Assembly (NCBI RefSeq): GCF_004101245.1
Contig: NZ_SCIN01000001.1
Coordinates: forward strand, 138,784-202,783
Length of the DNA: 64,000 nucleotides
Reading direction: 5' to 3'
Origin: Sphingomonas sp. UV9
GTDB taxonomy: Bacteria; Pseudomonadota; Alphaproteobacteria; Sphingomonadales; Sphingomonadaceae
The translations under genes and the position numbers were made by a program. The first letter of the stretch is position 1. Every line of letters begins with the position of its first letter. Positions 26,290-37,630 of the stretch are shown piece after piece. The notes beneath the pieces are model-generated. The model was not told the origin of the DNA and did no database searches. It saw nothing but the letters and a program-made list of their open reading frames with translations.

Positions 26290-27612
26290 ATGGACCGTCG
26301 GACGATGATCAAGGGCGCGGGCGCCACGGTAGGGCTCGGGCTCGGCGTGGCGATGAGTGCGCGCAGCTATGCGCGGATCAAGGGGGCGAACGACCGACTG
26401 AGCGTCGCCGTGATCGGGGTGAACGGACGCGGCCAGGCGCATATGGGCGCGTTCACGAAGGTGCCGAACGTCGAGATCACGCATTTCTGCGACGTGGACT
26501 CGGCGGTGCTGGCCAAGCGTGCGGGCGAATTCGCGGCGCGCGGCAATCCCGCGCCCAAGACCGAAGGCGATTACCGCCGCGTGTTCGACTACAAGGCGGT
26601 GGACATCGTCACGATCGCGACCCCGGACCACTGGCATGCCAAGCTCGCGGTCGACGGGATGAAATCGGGCCATCACGTCTATTGCGAAAAGCCGATCGGC
26701 ATCGCGCCCGCCGAGGGCGAGGCGATGATCGCCGTGCAGAAAAGCACCAAGCGCGTCCTGCAGGTCGGCAACCAGCAGCGATCGAGCCCCGAGACGCGGC
26801 AGCTGCTCGCGCTCGTCCAGGCCGGCGAGCTGGGCGACGTCTACGAGGCGCAGACCTGGTATGCGAACAACCGCAAGACGATCGGCAAGGGGCAGGTGAC
26901 GCAGCCGCCGGCCAATCTCGACTGGGCGATGTGGCAGGGGCCACGGCCGCGCGCGCCGTACCGGTCGAACCTTGTCCCCTATAACTGGCACTGGTTCTGG
27001 CAATATGGGACCGGCGAGATCTGCAACAACGCGATGCACGAACTCGACGTCGCGCGGTGGCTGATGGGGGTGACCTATCCGAAGACCGTCTCCGCGCAGG
27101 GTGCCAAGCGCTTCCATGCCGGCGACGACTGGGAGATGTATGATTCGCTCGCGCTGGATCTGAACTACGACAATGACCGCGTGATCCGCTGGAACGGGCA
27201 GAGCTGCAATGCGATGCTGACCTATGGGCGGGGGCGCGGTGTCCTGCTGCTGGGTACCAAGGGATCCGCGGTGGTCGATCGCAACGGGTTCGAACTCTAC
27301 GACCTGGCGGGCAAGTCGGTCCGGCAGGTGATGGCCAAGGCGAGCTCGGAGACGACCGGCACGGTGGGGGAAGGCATCCTCGACGTCTATCATGCGGGCA
27401 ACTTCGTCGACGTGATCCGCGGCCGCGCGGCCACGCTCAATTCGCCGATCGCCGAGGGGCATATCAGCACGACGCTCTGCCATCTGGGCAACATGGCGTA
27501 CCGCACCGACAGCGTGCTGACCGTCGACCCGACGACCGGCAAGCCGAGCAGCGCCGAGGCGATGAAATTGTGGTCGGTCGCGTACGAACCCGGCTGGGAG
27601 GTCAAGGCCTGA
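26290..27612 (+). CDS. Tat-exported Gfo/Idh/MocA oxidoreductase 1
   Basis: A 440-aa NAD(P)-dependent sugar oxidoreductase. The N-terminus MDRRTMIKGAGATVGLG carries a twin-arginine motif and hydrophobic stretch. The Rossmann fold starts at LSVAVIGVNGRGQAHMG. Family motifs are TIATPDHWHAKLAVDGMKSG, the EKP motif in VYCEKPIG, and NWHWFWQYGTGEICNNAMHELD with the catalytic-region His. Export with a pre-bound cofactor, as in Zymomonas glucose-fructose oxidoreductase, is the likely mode. It is 14 bp after the DUF1080 gene and 1 bp before the ApbE-like gene. It probably oxidises or reduces a glycoside in the periplasm; position on the sugar is not deducible. Confidence 0.87.
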   Translation: MDRRTMIKGAGATVGLGLGVAMSARSYARIKGANDRLSVAVIGVNGRGQAHMGAFTKVPNVEITHFCDVDSAVLAKRAGEFAARGNPAPKTEGDYRRVFDYKAVDIVTIATPDHWHAKLAVDGMKSGHHVYCEKPIGIAPAEGEAMIAVQKSTKRVLQVGNQQRSSPETRQLLALVQAGELGDVYEAQTWYANNRKTIGKGQVTQPPANLDWAMWQGPRPRAPYRSNLVPYNWHWFWQYGTGEICNNAMHELDVARWLMGVTYPKTVSAQGAKRFHAGDDWEMYDSLALDLNYDNDRVIRWNGQSCNAMLTYGRGRGVLLLGTKGSAVVDRNGFELYDLAGKSVRQVMAKASSETTGTVGEGILDVYHAGNFVDVIRGRAATLNSPIAEGHISTTLCHLGNMAYRTDSVLTVDPTTGKPSSAEAMKLWSVAYEPGWEVKA

Positions 27613-27613
27613 C

Positions 27614-28468
27614 GTGAGCATCGCCGCGCAGGTCGAGCGCTTCGTCGCGATGGGGACACGGATCGAGCTGCACGTGTTCGGCGCGGGGTCTGCGGATGCG
27701 CTGGTCGCGGCACGGCGCGCGATCGAGGCGGCCGACGATGCGTTGACGATCCATCGACCCTCGCCGACGACCGCGGTCAACGACGATCTTCTCGCGGGGC
27801 GGGGCGTCGCGGTCGACGATCCGCTGCTGATCGCGGCGCTGGTCGCGGTGCAGGACGCGCATGGGCTGACCGGCGGGGTGTTCGATCCTGCCGCCGACCA
27901 CCGGTTCGGCGGGGCGGGGTGGGGCAACGTGGTGTTCGACCCGCGGACGGCACGGATCTCCGCGACGCGACCGCTCGCCCTGGATTTCGGCGGGTTCGGC
28001 AAGGGGTTCGCGCTCGACCGGGCGAGCGCGGCGTTGCGTGAAGCAGGCGTCGTCTCCGCGTGTCTGTCGGCGGGAGAGAGCTCGCTGGCGGTGATCGGCG
28101 AGCATCCGCTCGGCGGCGGCTGGCCGTTCGCGATCCCGCATCCGGTGCGGGCGGACACGGTGCTGGTCGAGCTCGAACTGATTGATGAGGCGCTGTCGAT
28201 CTCGACGACGGTGGGTGCGGGGACGCAGGCGCCCGAGCGGGCGGCGATGATCCGGCCGAGCGACGGTGCGATCGTCACCGCAGCGCGCTGTGCGGTGGCC
28301 GTCGATCGCAACGGTGGTCGCGCCGAGGCGCTGAGCACGGCGCTGTTGGTCGCGGATACCGATCAGGCGCGACGGCTGCTGGACGGTGGGCCGGGCCGGC
28401 GTTTCCTGTATGATCTTTCCAAAGAGGCGGCGCCGACCGTCGACGTAACGAGGATGCAAGCGGCATGA
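27614..28468 (+). CDS. ApbE-like (FAD:protein FMN transferase family) protein
   Basis: A 284-aa protein starting at GTG 27614, one base after the preceding stop. The ApbE core is recognisable: MGTRIELHVFG at the N-terminus, LDFGGFGKGFALDRA in the middle, ALSISTTVGAG, and the terminal AEALSTALLVA. ApbE attaches FMN to a Thr/Ser of client proteins. Two features are odd. The usual H-I-D-P-x-T-G motif reads AAMIRPSDG, losing the His and Asp, and the Mg-binding Asp of the ADALATAL motif is Glu. No signal peptide is visible, although most ApbE proteins are exported, and no client with an FMN-attachment motif is seen in this operon. It could be a diverged flavinyltransferase or have another role. 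Confidence 0.8.
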   Translation: MSIAAQVERFVAMGTRIELHVFGAGSADALVAARRAIEAADDALTIHRPSPTTAVNDDLLAGRGVAVDDPLLIAALVAVQDAHGLTGGVFDPAADHRFGGAGWGNVVFDPRTARISATRPLALDFGGFGKGFALDRASAALREAGVVSACLSAGESSLAVIGEHPLGGGWPFAIPHPVRADTVLVELELIDEALSISTTVGAGTQAPERAAMIRPSDGAIVTAARCAVAVDRNGGRAEALSTALLVADTDQARRLLDGGPGRRFLYDLSKEAAPTVDVTRMQAA

Positions 28469-29736
28469 CCGACAAGGATTTCGACCTCACGCGGCGATCG
28501 TTCATCGATCGCGTGATGATGGCGACCGCGGGCGCGGGGATGGCGGCGGCGGCACCCTGGGCGGTGTCCGCAGCGTCGGCGGCAGGTGCCGATCCGGTGA
28601 AGACGAACCCGGTCCGGATCGGCGTGATCGGCACCGGGGATCGCGGCCGTACGCTGATCCAGAACATCGCCAAGACGCGCAACTGCACCGTCGTGTCGAT
28701 CTGCGATACCTATGCGCCGAACCTGGCGAAGGCGCGGCAGTGGATCGGCCCGACGACGCGCAGTTTCAACGATCACCGCGCGATGCTCGACGCGGGCGGG
28801 ATCGATGCGGTGGTGATCGCGACCCCGCTCGACATGCACGCGCGGCACAGCTTCGATGCGTTCGATGCCGGGCTGCACGTATGGTGCGAAAAGGCGATGG
28901 CGCGGACGATCGCCGATTGCGGTGCGATGGTGACGCGCTCGAAGGCGGCGAACAGGGTGCTCCAGATCGGCCACCAGCGGATGTTCCACCCAACCTATCT
29001 GAACGCCCTGAAGCGCGCCAAGGCCGGCGAGATCGGCTTGCTGACCCAGATCCGTGCAAGCTGGCATCGCAACAACGCGTGGCGCAGGAAGGTGCCGGCC
29101 GATGCCACCGATCGCCAGATCAACTGGCGCCTGTACCGCGACAGCTCGGCAGGCTTGATGACCGAACTGGCGACGCACCAGCTTCAGGTCGGCAACTGGT
29201 TCTTCGACGCGCCGCCGACGCGAGTGATCGGCTCGGGCAGCATCTGCTTCTGGAAGGACGGCCGCGAGGTCTACGACCATGTCGCGCTGATCTACGAATA
29301 TACCGGTGGGCGAAAGTTCATCTACACCTCGCTGCTGAACAACGCGCGTTATGGCTGCGAGGAGCAGATCCAGGGTAGCAAGGGCACGATCGAGCCCGAA
29401 CTCGGCCGCATCTATCAGGAGGTGCCGGCCAAGGTGCTGGCGCTGCAGCGGATGCAGAAGGACGTCGCGCGTGGGCACAAGCGCACCGTGCCGATCGGCG
29501 GCGCCACCTGGTTCCCCGAATTGCCCGTGACGACGCCCGGCGAGTCGCTCGGCTGGGGCGAATATGACGAGACGATGCTGCAGTTCGAGGGCTTTGCCGA
29601 GGCGGTGCGCGCAGGCAAGCCGCTGCCCGGGCTGTTGCGCCAGGCCTATCAGGCGAGCGTCGCATCGCTGCTCGGCGAACAGGCGATGGACCGCGGCGAA
29701 GCGATGACCTGGCCGACGAATCTGGTCGCGATCTGA
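28465..29736 (+). CDS. Tat-exported Gfo/Idh/MocA oxidoreductase 2
   Basis: A 423-aa protein with a textbook Tat signal: LTRRSFIDRVMMATAGAG, then AAPWAVSAASAAG. The Rossmann motif is VRIGVIGTGDRGRT. Other family segments are VVIATPLDMHARHSFDAFDAG, WCEKAMARTI (EKA in place of EKP) and QIGHQRMFHPTYLNALKRAK. ATG 28465 overlaps the ApbE-like stop as ATGA. The Pro-to-Ala change in the EKP motif, which normally shapes the cofactor site, may tune cofactor binding. It probably acts with its neighbours on exported sugar substrates. Confidence 0.87.
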   Translation: MTDKDFDLTRRSFIDRVMMATAGAGMAAAAPWAVSAASAAGADPVKTNPVRIGVIGTGDRGRTLIQNIAKTRNCTVVSICDTYAPNLAKARQWIGPTTRSFNDHRAMLDAGGIDAVVIATPLDMHARHSFDAFDAGLHVWCEKAMARTIADCGAMVTRSKAANRVLQIGHQRMFHPTYLNALKRAKAGEIGLLTQIRASWHRNNAWRRKVPADATDRQINWRLYRDSSAGLMTELATHQLQVGNWFFDAPPTRVIGSGSICFWKDGREVYDHVALIYEYTGGRKFIYTSLLNNARYGCEEQIQGSKGTIEPELGRIYQEVPAKVLALQRMQKDVARGHKRTVPIGGATWFPELPVTTPGESLGWGEYDETMLQFEGFAEAVRAGKPLPGLLRQAYQASVASLLGEQAMDRGEAMTWPTNLVAI

Positions 29737-29751
29737 CAAGGGGAATTAGCT

Positions 29752-30909
29752 GTGACCGATACCAACCGACGCGCAATCCTCGGGCTCGGCCTGACCGCCG
29801 GCCTCGCCGCCGGGTTTGCCGCCGACGCCTTCGCGCAGTCCGCCACGCGGGGCGATGCACCGACCGAAGGCGCGGTCGCCCGACCTGCGCCGGACGCGAA
29901 ATACCGCGTGCCGTTTGCCGTGATCGGGATGGACCACAACCACATCTACGGCATCACGGATGCGATCATCCGCGGCGGCGGGGTGCTCACCACCTTCTAC
30001 GCGACCGATCCGAAACAGATCGCGATGTTCCGGAAGCGCTACGGCGACGTGAAGCTGGCGCGGTCCGAACAGGAGATTCTCGACGACCGCACGATCAAGC
30101 TGGTGTGCAGCGCGGCGATCCCGAGCCTGCGCGCGCCGCTGGGCATCCGGGTGATGCGTGCGGGCAAGGATTATCTCAGCGACAAGGCGGCGGTGACGAC
30201 GCTGAAGCAGCTTGCCGACGTGCGCCGCGCGATCAAGGAAACCGGGCGCAAATACGGGATCATGTATTCCGAACGCCTCGAGGTGCCGGCCGCGGTGATG
30301 GCGGGGCAGCTCGTCCATGACGGCGCGATCGGTCGCGTGATCCAGACCGTGAACCTCGCGCCGCACCGCCTGTCCGCCGCGAGCCGTCCCGACTGGTTCT
30401 GGGACCCGGCGCAGAACGGCGGCATCCTGACCGATGTCGGCAGCCACCAGGCCGACCAGTTCGTCTATCTGACGGGCACCAAGCGCGCGCAGGTGCTGGC
30501 TTCGCAGACCGGCAATTTCGGCAATCCCGCGCATCCCAAGTTCGAGGATTTCGGCGACATGATGCTGAGCGGCGATGGCGGCTCCGGCTATGTCCGCGTC
30601 GACTGGTTCACGCCCGACGGCCTGCCGACCTGGGGCGACGGTCGCCTCTTCATCCTCGGTACCGAGGGCTATATCGAGCTGCGCAAATATGTGGATATCG
30701 CCGGGCGTCCGGGTGGCAATCATCTGCTGATCGCCGACAAGAAGGGGACGCGCTATCTCGATTGCTCGAAGGTGCCGCTGCCGTTCGGGCCGCAGTTCGT
30801 GACCGATATCGTCGAACACACGTCGGTGGCGCAGGATCAGGAGGGCGCGCTGCTTGCGGCCGAACTCGTGCTGACTGCGGAGGCCCGCGCGACGCCGGCA
30901 AGACGGTGA
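29752..30909 (+). CDS. Tat-exported Gfo/Idh/MocA oxidoreductase 3
   Basis: A 385-aa protein starting at GTG 29752. The signal TNRRAILGLGLTAGLAAG ends in ADAFAQ, a Tat-type n-region with a signal-peptidase site. The N-terminal nucleotide fold is shorter in its Gly loop (FAVIGMDHNHIYG). DKAAVTTLKQLADVRR replaces the usual EKP region, so it is a divergent member. GGILTDVGSHQADQFVYLTG carries the conserved His region. It is the last gene of the operon, 15 bp after oxidoreductase 2. Loss of the canonical glycine loop raises the possibility of altered cofactor use. Confidence 0.83.
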   Translation: MTDTNRRAILGLGLTAGLAAGFAADAFAQSATRGDAPTEGAVARPAPDAKYRVPFAVIGMDHNHIYGITDAIIRGGGVLTTFYATDPKQIAMFRKRYGDVKLARSEQEILDDRTIKLVCSAAIPSLRAPLGIRVMRAGKDYLSDKAAVTTLKQLADVRRAIKETGRKYGIMYSERLEVPAAVMAGQLVHDGAIGRVIQTVNLAPHRLSAASRPDWFWDPAQNGGILTDVGSHQADQFVYLTGTKRAQVLASQTGNFGNPAHPKFEDFGDMMLSGDGGSGYVRVDWFTPDGLPTWGDGRLFILGTEGYIELRKYVDIAGRPGGNHLLIADKKGTRYLDCSKVPLPFGPQFVTDIVEHTSVAQDQEGALLAAELVLTAEARATPARR

Positions 30910-30961
30910 ACCGGTAGGCGCGCAGATCGACCAGCGCCCGTCAACCAAGCGGCTGTCGCCG

Positions 30962-31141
30962 ATGAGCGACTATCGGCTGCTCCGGCTGGCGAGCGCCGTC
31001 GACCGGTCCAGCAAAAGCGGCGTTCGGCTCGACCGCGGCTATGCGCGGCTGTTCAAGGGGCGCTTCTTTCGCGCCGCGCCGAACGCACCCGACCCTAGGG
31101 ACGTCGATTACGGCTACGGCTCGATCATGGTCTCGTTCTAA
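30962..31141 (+). pseudogene. Remnant of an alginate-export-type (AlgE family) porin C-terminus
   Basis: A 59-codon frame ends in the strand-like GYGSIMVSF with a terminal Phe typical of outer-membrane barrels. The segment RLDRGYARLFKGRFFRAAPN followed by PDPRDVDYGYG resembles the C-terminal repeats of the alginate-export porin family. The upstream part (SDYRLLRLASAVDR) looks joined to it after an internal loss. No start or signal peptide is present, so this is a leftover of a deleted gene that followed the oxidoreductase operon. The remaining sequence to 31289 (about 150 bp) shows nothing recognisable. Confidence 0.45.
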
Positions 31142-31289
31142 GACGTTCCGCCGAGCCGACCGATCTTTTCGAGGCTAGGGTCGAGCCTGTCGGGGTCTGG
31201 ACGCTCGGCTGCATCCGGCATCGGAATGCCGTCGCAGCACGAGCGTCAGAACCCGATATCCGCCGCACGCTACCGGGTCGGCGCGCGCA

Positions 31290-34571
<3,282 letters not shown>

Positions 34572-34603
34572 TCAGCCGCTTGCATCGCCAGCGTATATGG
34601 CGC

Positions 34604-34630
34604 GGGCGGGATCGTCACCGGATCCCGCCC
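34604..34630 (-). other. Intercistronic hairpin between TonB receptor and GH2 genes
   Basis: GGGCGGGATC at 34604-34613 pairs perfectly with GATCCCGCCC at 34621-34630 across a 7-base loop. Outer GCGC/GCGC pairs extend it. There is no T-run on the minus strand side, so it is more likely an mRNA-stabilising or partial-attenuation element between the receptor and beta-galactosidase genes than a full terminator. Confidence 0.6.
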
Positions 34631-34654
34631 CCGCGCTAGTCTCGTAACGGGGTA

Positions 34655-37498
34655 TCAGAAGGAGAAGCGAACGCCTGCGTCGTAGCGTGGTCCGAAATTC
34701 TGGTACGTCAGCACCTGGTTGTTGAACCGGCCGGTCGTGATGTACTTGGCGTTGAACAGGTTCGTGCCCTCCAGGAAGACCTGCGCGAACGGGGTGACGT
34801 TGACGGCGACGCTGCCATCGAACTGCCCGTAGGTGCGCACGAAGACCGGCTCGTTGCCGGGGCCACCCGCCAGCGTCTGCAGGAACCGTTCGCGACGATT
34901 ATAGGCCATGCGTGCCGAGATGCCGTATTTCTCGTAGAACACGGTGGCATTCTGGGAATTGCCGATCCCTTCGGCTGCGAACGACTGGCCGACCTGGGTG
35001 ACGTCGAACTCCCGGTTGGTCTTCACGAACGTGGCATTCGCCTGCACGCCGAAACCGCTCAACACGCTCGGCAGCCAGTCGAACGTGTGGACCAGGTTGA
35101 GTTCCAGTCCCTTGACCTTGAGCGATTCCGCGTTGCGCGGCCGGCGTACGCTGAACTTCGCGGTGTTCGGGCCGACGATCAGCCCGCCGACCGGAATGTT
35201 GCCGGCATTGGCGATCGGGAACAGTTCCTCGCCAAAGCTCTGGACGATGAAGTCGTCGATCGTCTTGTGGAACACCGCCGCCGACAGCGTCGTCGTCCGG
35301 GTTGGATACCATTCCAGCGACGCGTCGTAGTTCGTCGCGCGATAGGGCTTCAGTCCCGGGTTGCCGCCGCTGGCGGTCAGCGTGGCGGGGCGCAGCGTGT
35401 CGTAGTTGAGGCTCGGGGCGAGATCCCCGATCGCCGGGCGGGTCAGCGTCTTGTACGCGGCCAGGCGAAGCTGGAACTTCGGCGTGAAGCTGAGCTTGGC
35501 ATTCAGGTTGGGCAGGAAATTATTGTAGGTCGTTCGCTGGTTGATCGCCACCGCGGCGCGGTTATTGGCGAACACGCCGTTATAGGTGGTCGGGTCGCCC
35601 TGCACGGGCAGGAGGTCGGTCAGCTGGAGCTGCTGGCCGCTCGATTGCAGTTCCGTATACTCGTACCGTGCGCCGACGTTGATGAACCAGGGCAGACCGG
35701 CGACCTCGCCGTCCAGGTCCATGTCCGCATAGCTGGCGTACACCACTTCCTTGACGCGATTGGACGGCTGTCGCGATACCGCATAGCCGTTGCTCGCGGC
35801 GAACAGGGCGGCGGTCGTACCGACCGGCTGGTTCCGCGCGCGGTCCAGCGCCGCCGTCGCCGTCGCGCTGGTCAGGAATTCGAAATAGCGGTTGGCATCG
35901 AACGTCAGGAACTGGCCCGGCACAGACCCACTGCCGGCGCCCAGCGAATTCAGCGTGTACGGGCTCAGCAACGAGGCGTCCGCGGAGGTCGAATAGCCGC
36001 AATACACGCAGCCGATATTGGGGTCGGAGGTAATCGGTACGTTGGTCTTGTCGCGCGAGGTGCGGGTCAGGCCGAAGCGAAGCGTATCGATGATCCCCCA
36101 GCCGGGCTTCCAGTCGGTGTTCCACCGATATTCGGTGACCTTTTCGGTGACATCGTTGCCGTTGATCCCGGCGATGTGCGTCAGTCCGCCCGCCGCATTG
36201 GTGAGCGCGCCGGCGTTGTAGCCGAAGGTGGAGGGAATCTGGTCGGGGCCTGCCGCGGTGAACGAATAGCTCGTCGGCGTTCCGATCACGGCGAAATAGC
36301 TCTTGCCGCCACCGGCGTTCTTCGCGCGCGACCATGTCGCGTCGAAGACCATGTGGACGGTGTCGCTGGGCCGCCACTCGGTGTTGAAACCGGCCTCGTA
36401 CGTCTTGGTCTCGCGGACCGAGCCGCCGGCGATGAAGTCGGCATTGCCGTTGGTGGTGAGCGACGTGATCGAGCGGTTGTCGTCGATCGTCGCCGCCGTG
36501 TAGTTCGACGGCTCGAACCAGCTGCCGAGCGCGCGGCGCGTCGTATCGCTCTTGAAGCGGTTGAACAGGCCGTCGACGGTGAACGTCAGCTCGTCGGTCG
36601 GCGCATATTGCGCGACCAGCGTTGCGCCGAGACGCGTGCGGTCGTCCTGCGTGGTCCCCACGTCCTGATTGCGCGGTGCATAGACGTTGGTGAACAGCGG
36701 CGCGTTGCTTGGCCCGACCGTGGTGTTCGGGATGTAGCCGTCGGTGGTGATCGACGTCACCGATGCCTTGCGACGCTGGTACGAGATCGAACCCAGCAGG
36801 CCGAGCTTGCCGTCCGCGAACGTATCGCTCAGCAGGCCGAACAGTTGCGGCGTGAACTTGTCGCTGTTCTTCTCGTAGTTCGCCTTGCCCGTGAAGACGC
36901 CCTTGAATCCCTTCAGCGCAAGCGGCTTGGGGGTCTGCAGGTTGATCGTCGCGCCGATACCGCCGCTCTGCAACGGCGCCTGCGAGCTCTTGTAGACCTG
37001 CGCACCGCTGATGAGTTCGGCGGGAAGAAGGTCGAACGAGAAGGCGCGGTTGTAATTGTCCGACGCGAAGCTTCGGCCGTTGAACAGCACCGTGTTGAAG
37101 TTCGGGCCGAGCCCGCGGACCGTCACCGACTGACCTTCGCCGTTGCTGCGATCGATCGCGACGCCCGGAATGCGCTGGAGCGATTCGGCGACGTTGGCGT
37201 CGGGAAATTTACCCAGATCCTCGGACGAGATCGCATCGAGAATGCCGGCGGCGTCGCGCTTTTGCGCGGCCGACGATTCGATGCTGCGACGGATTCCGGT
37301 GACGACGATGTCAGCCTGGCTGGCGTCGGCGGTGTTTTGATCCGGCAGAACCGTGGACTGGGTTTCGCCGGCCTGCTCACTGGGGGAGGGTGCGACTTGC
37401 GCAATCGCTGGAACGGCCGCGATCAGCGCGCCGAGCGCACTTGCGAGCCCGTACGTCGTATAAAGCCTTTTCGATTTAAGGCGCCCGTACTTGGTCAT
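34655..37498 (-). CDS. TonB-dependent receptor of the beta-galactosidase/halogenase locus
   Basis: A 947-aa outer-membrane transporter. The signal peptide ends near AAVPAIAQ, a linker precedes a TonB-box-like ADIVVTGIRRSIE, and the plug shows SSEDLGKFPDANVAESL, RIPGVAIDRSNGEG and VTVRGLGPNFNTVLFNGR. The barrel ends in DAGVRFSF. It belongs to the same oligosaccharide-type class as the receptor at 20515. It is divergent from the halogenase gene over a 132-bp region and precedes GH2, so a galactose-containing glycan is the likely substrate. Confidence 0.92.
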   Translation of the reverse strand: MTKYGRLKSKRLYTTYGLASALGALIAAVPAIAQVAPSPSEQAGETQSTVLPDQNTADASQADIVVTGIRRSIESSAAQKRDAAGILDAISSEDLGKFPDANVAESLQRIPGVAIDRSNGEGQSVTVRGLGPNFNTVLFNGRSFASDNYNRAFSFDLLPAELISGAQVYKSSQAPLQSGGIGATINLQTPKPLALKGFKGVFTGKANYEKNSDKFTPQLFGLLSDTFADGKLGLLGSISYQRRKASVTSITTDGYIPNTTVGPSNAPLFTNVYAPRNQDVGTTQDDRTRLGATLVAQYAPTDELTFTVDGLFNRFKSDTTRRALGSWFEPSNYTAATIDDNRSITSLTTNGNADFIAGGSVRETKTYEAGFNTEWRPSDTVHMVFDATWSRAKNAGGGKSYFAVIGTPTSYSFTAAGPDQIPSTFGYNAGALTNAAGGLTHIAGINGNDVTEKVTEYRWNTDWKPGWGIIDTLRFGLTRTSRDKTNVPITSDPNIGCVYCGYSTSADASLLSPYTLNSLGAGSGSVPGQFLTFDANRYFEFLTSATATAALDRARNQPVGTTAALFAASNGYAVSRQPSNRVKEVVYASYADMDLDGEVAGLPWFINVGARYEYTELQSSGQQLQLTDLLPVQGDPTTYNGVFANNRAAVAINQRTTYNNFLPNLNAKLSFTPKFQLRLAAYKTLTRPAIGDLAPSLNYDTLRPATLTASGGNPGLKPYRATNYDASLEWYPTRTTTLSAAVFHKTIDDFIVQSFGEELFPIANAGNIPVGGLIVGPNTAKFSVRRPRNAESLKVKGLELNLVHTFDWLPSVLSGFGVQANATFVKTNREFDVTQVGQSFAAEGIGNSQNATVFYEKYGISARMAYNRRERFLQTLAGGPGNEPVFVRTYGQFDGSVAVNVTPFAQVFLEGTNLFNAKYITTGRFNNQVLTYQNFGPRYDAGVRFSF

Positions 37499-37557
37499 CG
37501 TCCCTCTCCCTCACTATACAACCGTAGATCCGCTTCGAATGAGCGAATTTAAATCGT

Positions 37558-37586
37558 TTGCTACAGTATTATCCTATAAATACAAT
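37558..37586 (+). promoter_or_regulatory. Candidate sigma70-type promoter of the halogenase-sapC unit
   Basis: TTGCTA at 37558-37563 and TACAAT at 37581-37586 are separated by exactly 17 bases. They sit in an AT-rich patch rare for this genome, 44 bases before the ATG at 37631. An AGGAGG ribosome-binding site at 37621-37626 follows. The same intergenic region must also carry the receptor promoter in the other direction. Confidence 0.55.
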
Positions 37587-37630
37587 TGAGAAAAATGGTG
37601 CTCCGACACCGTGGAATAACAGGAGGCGTG

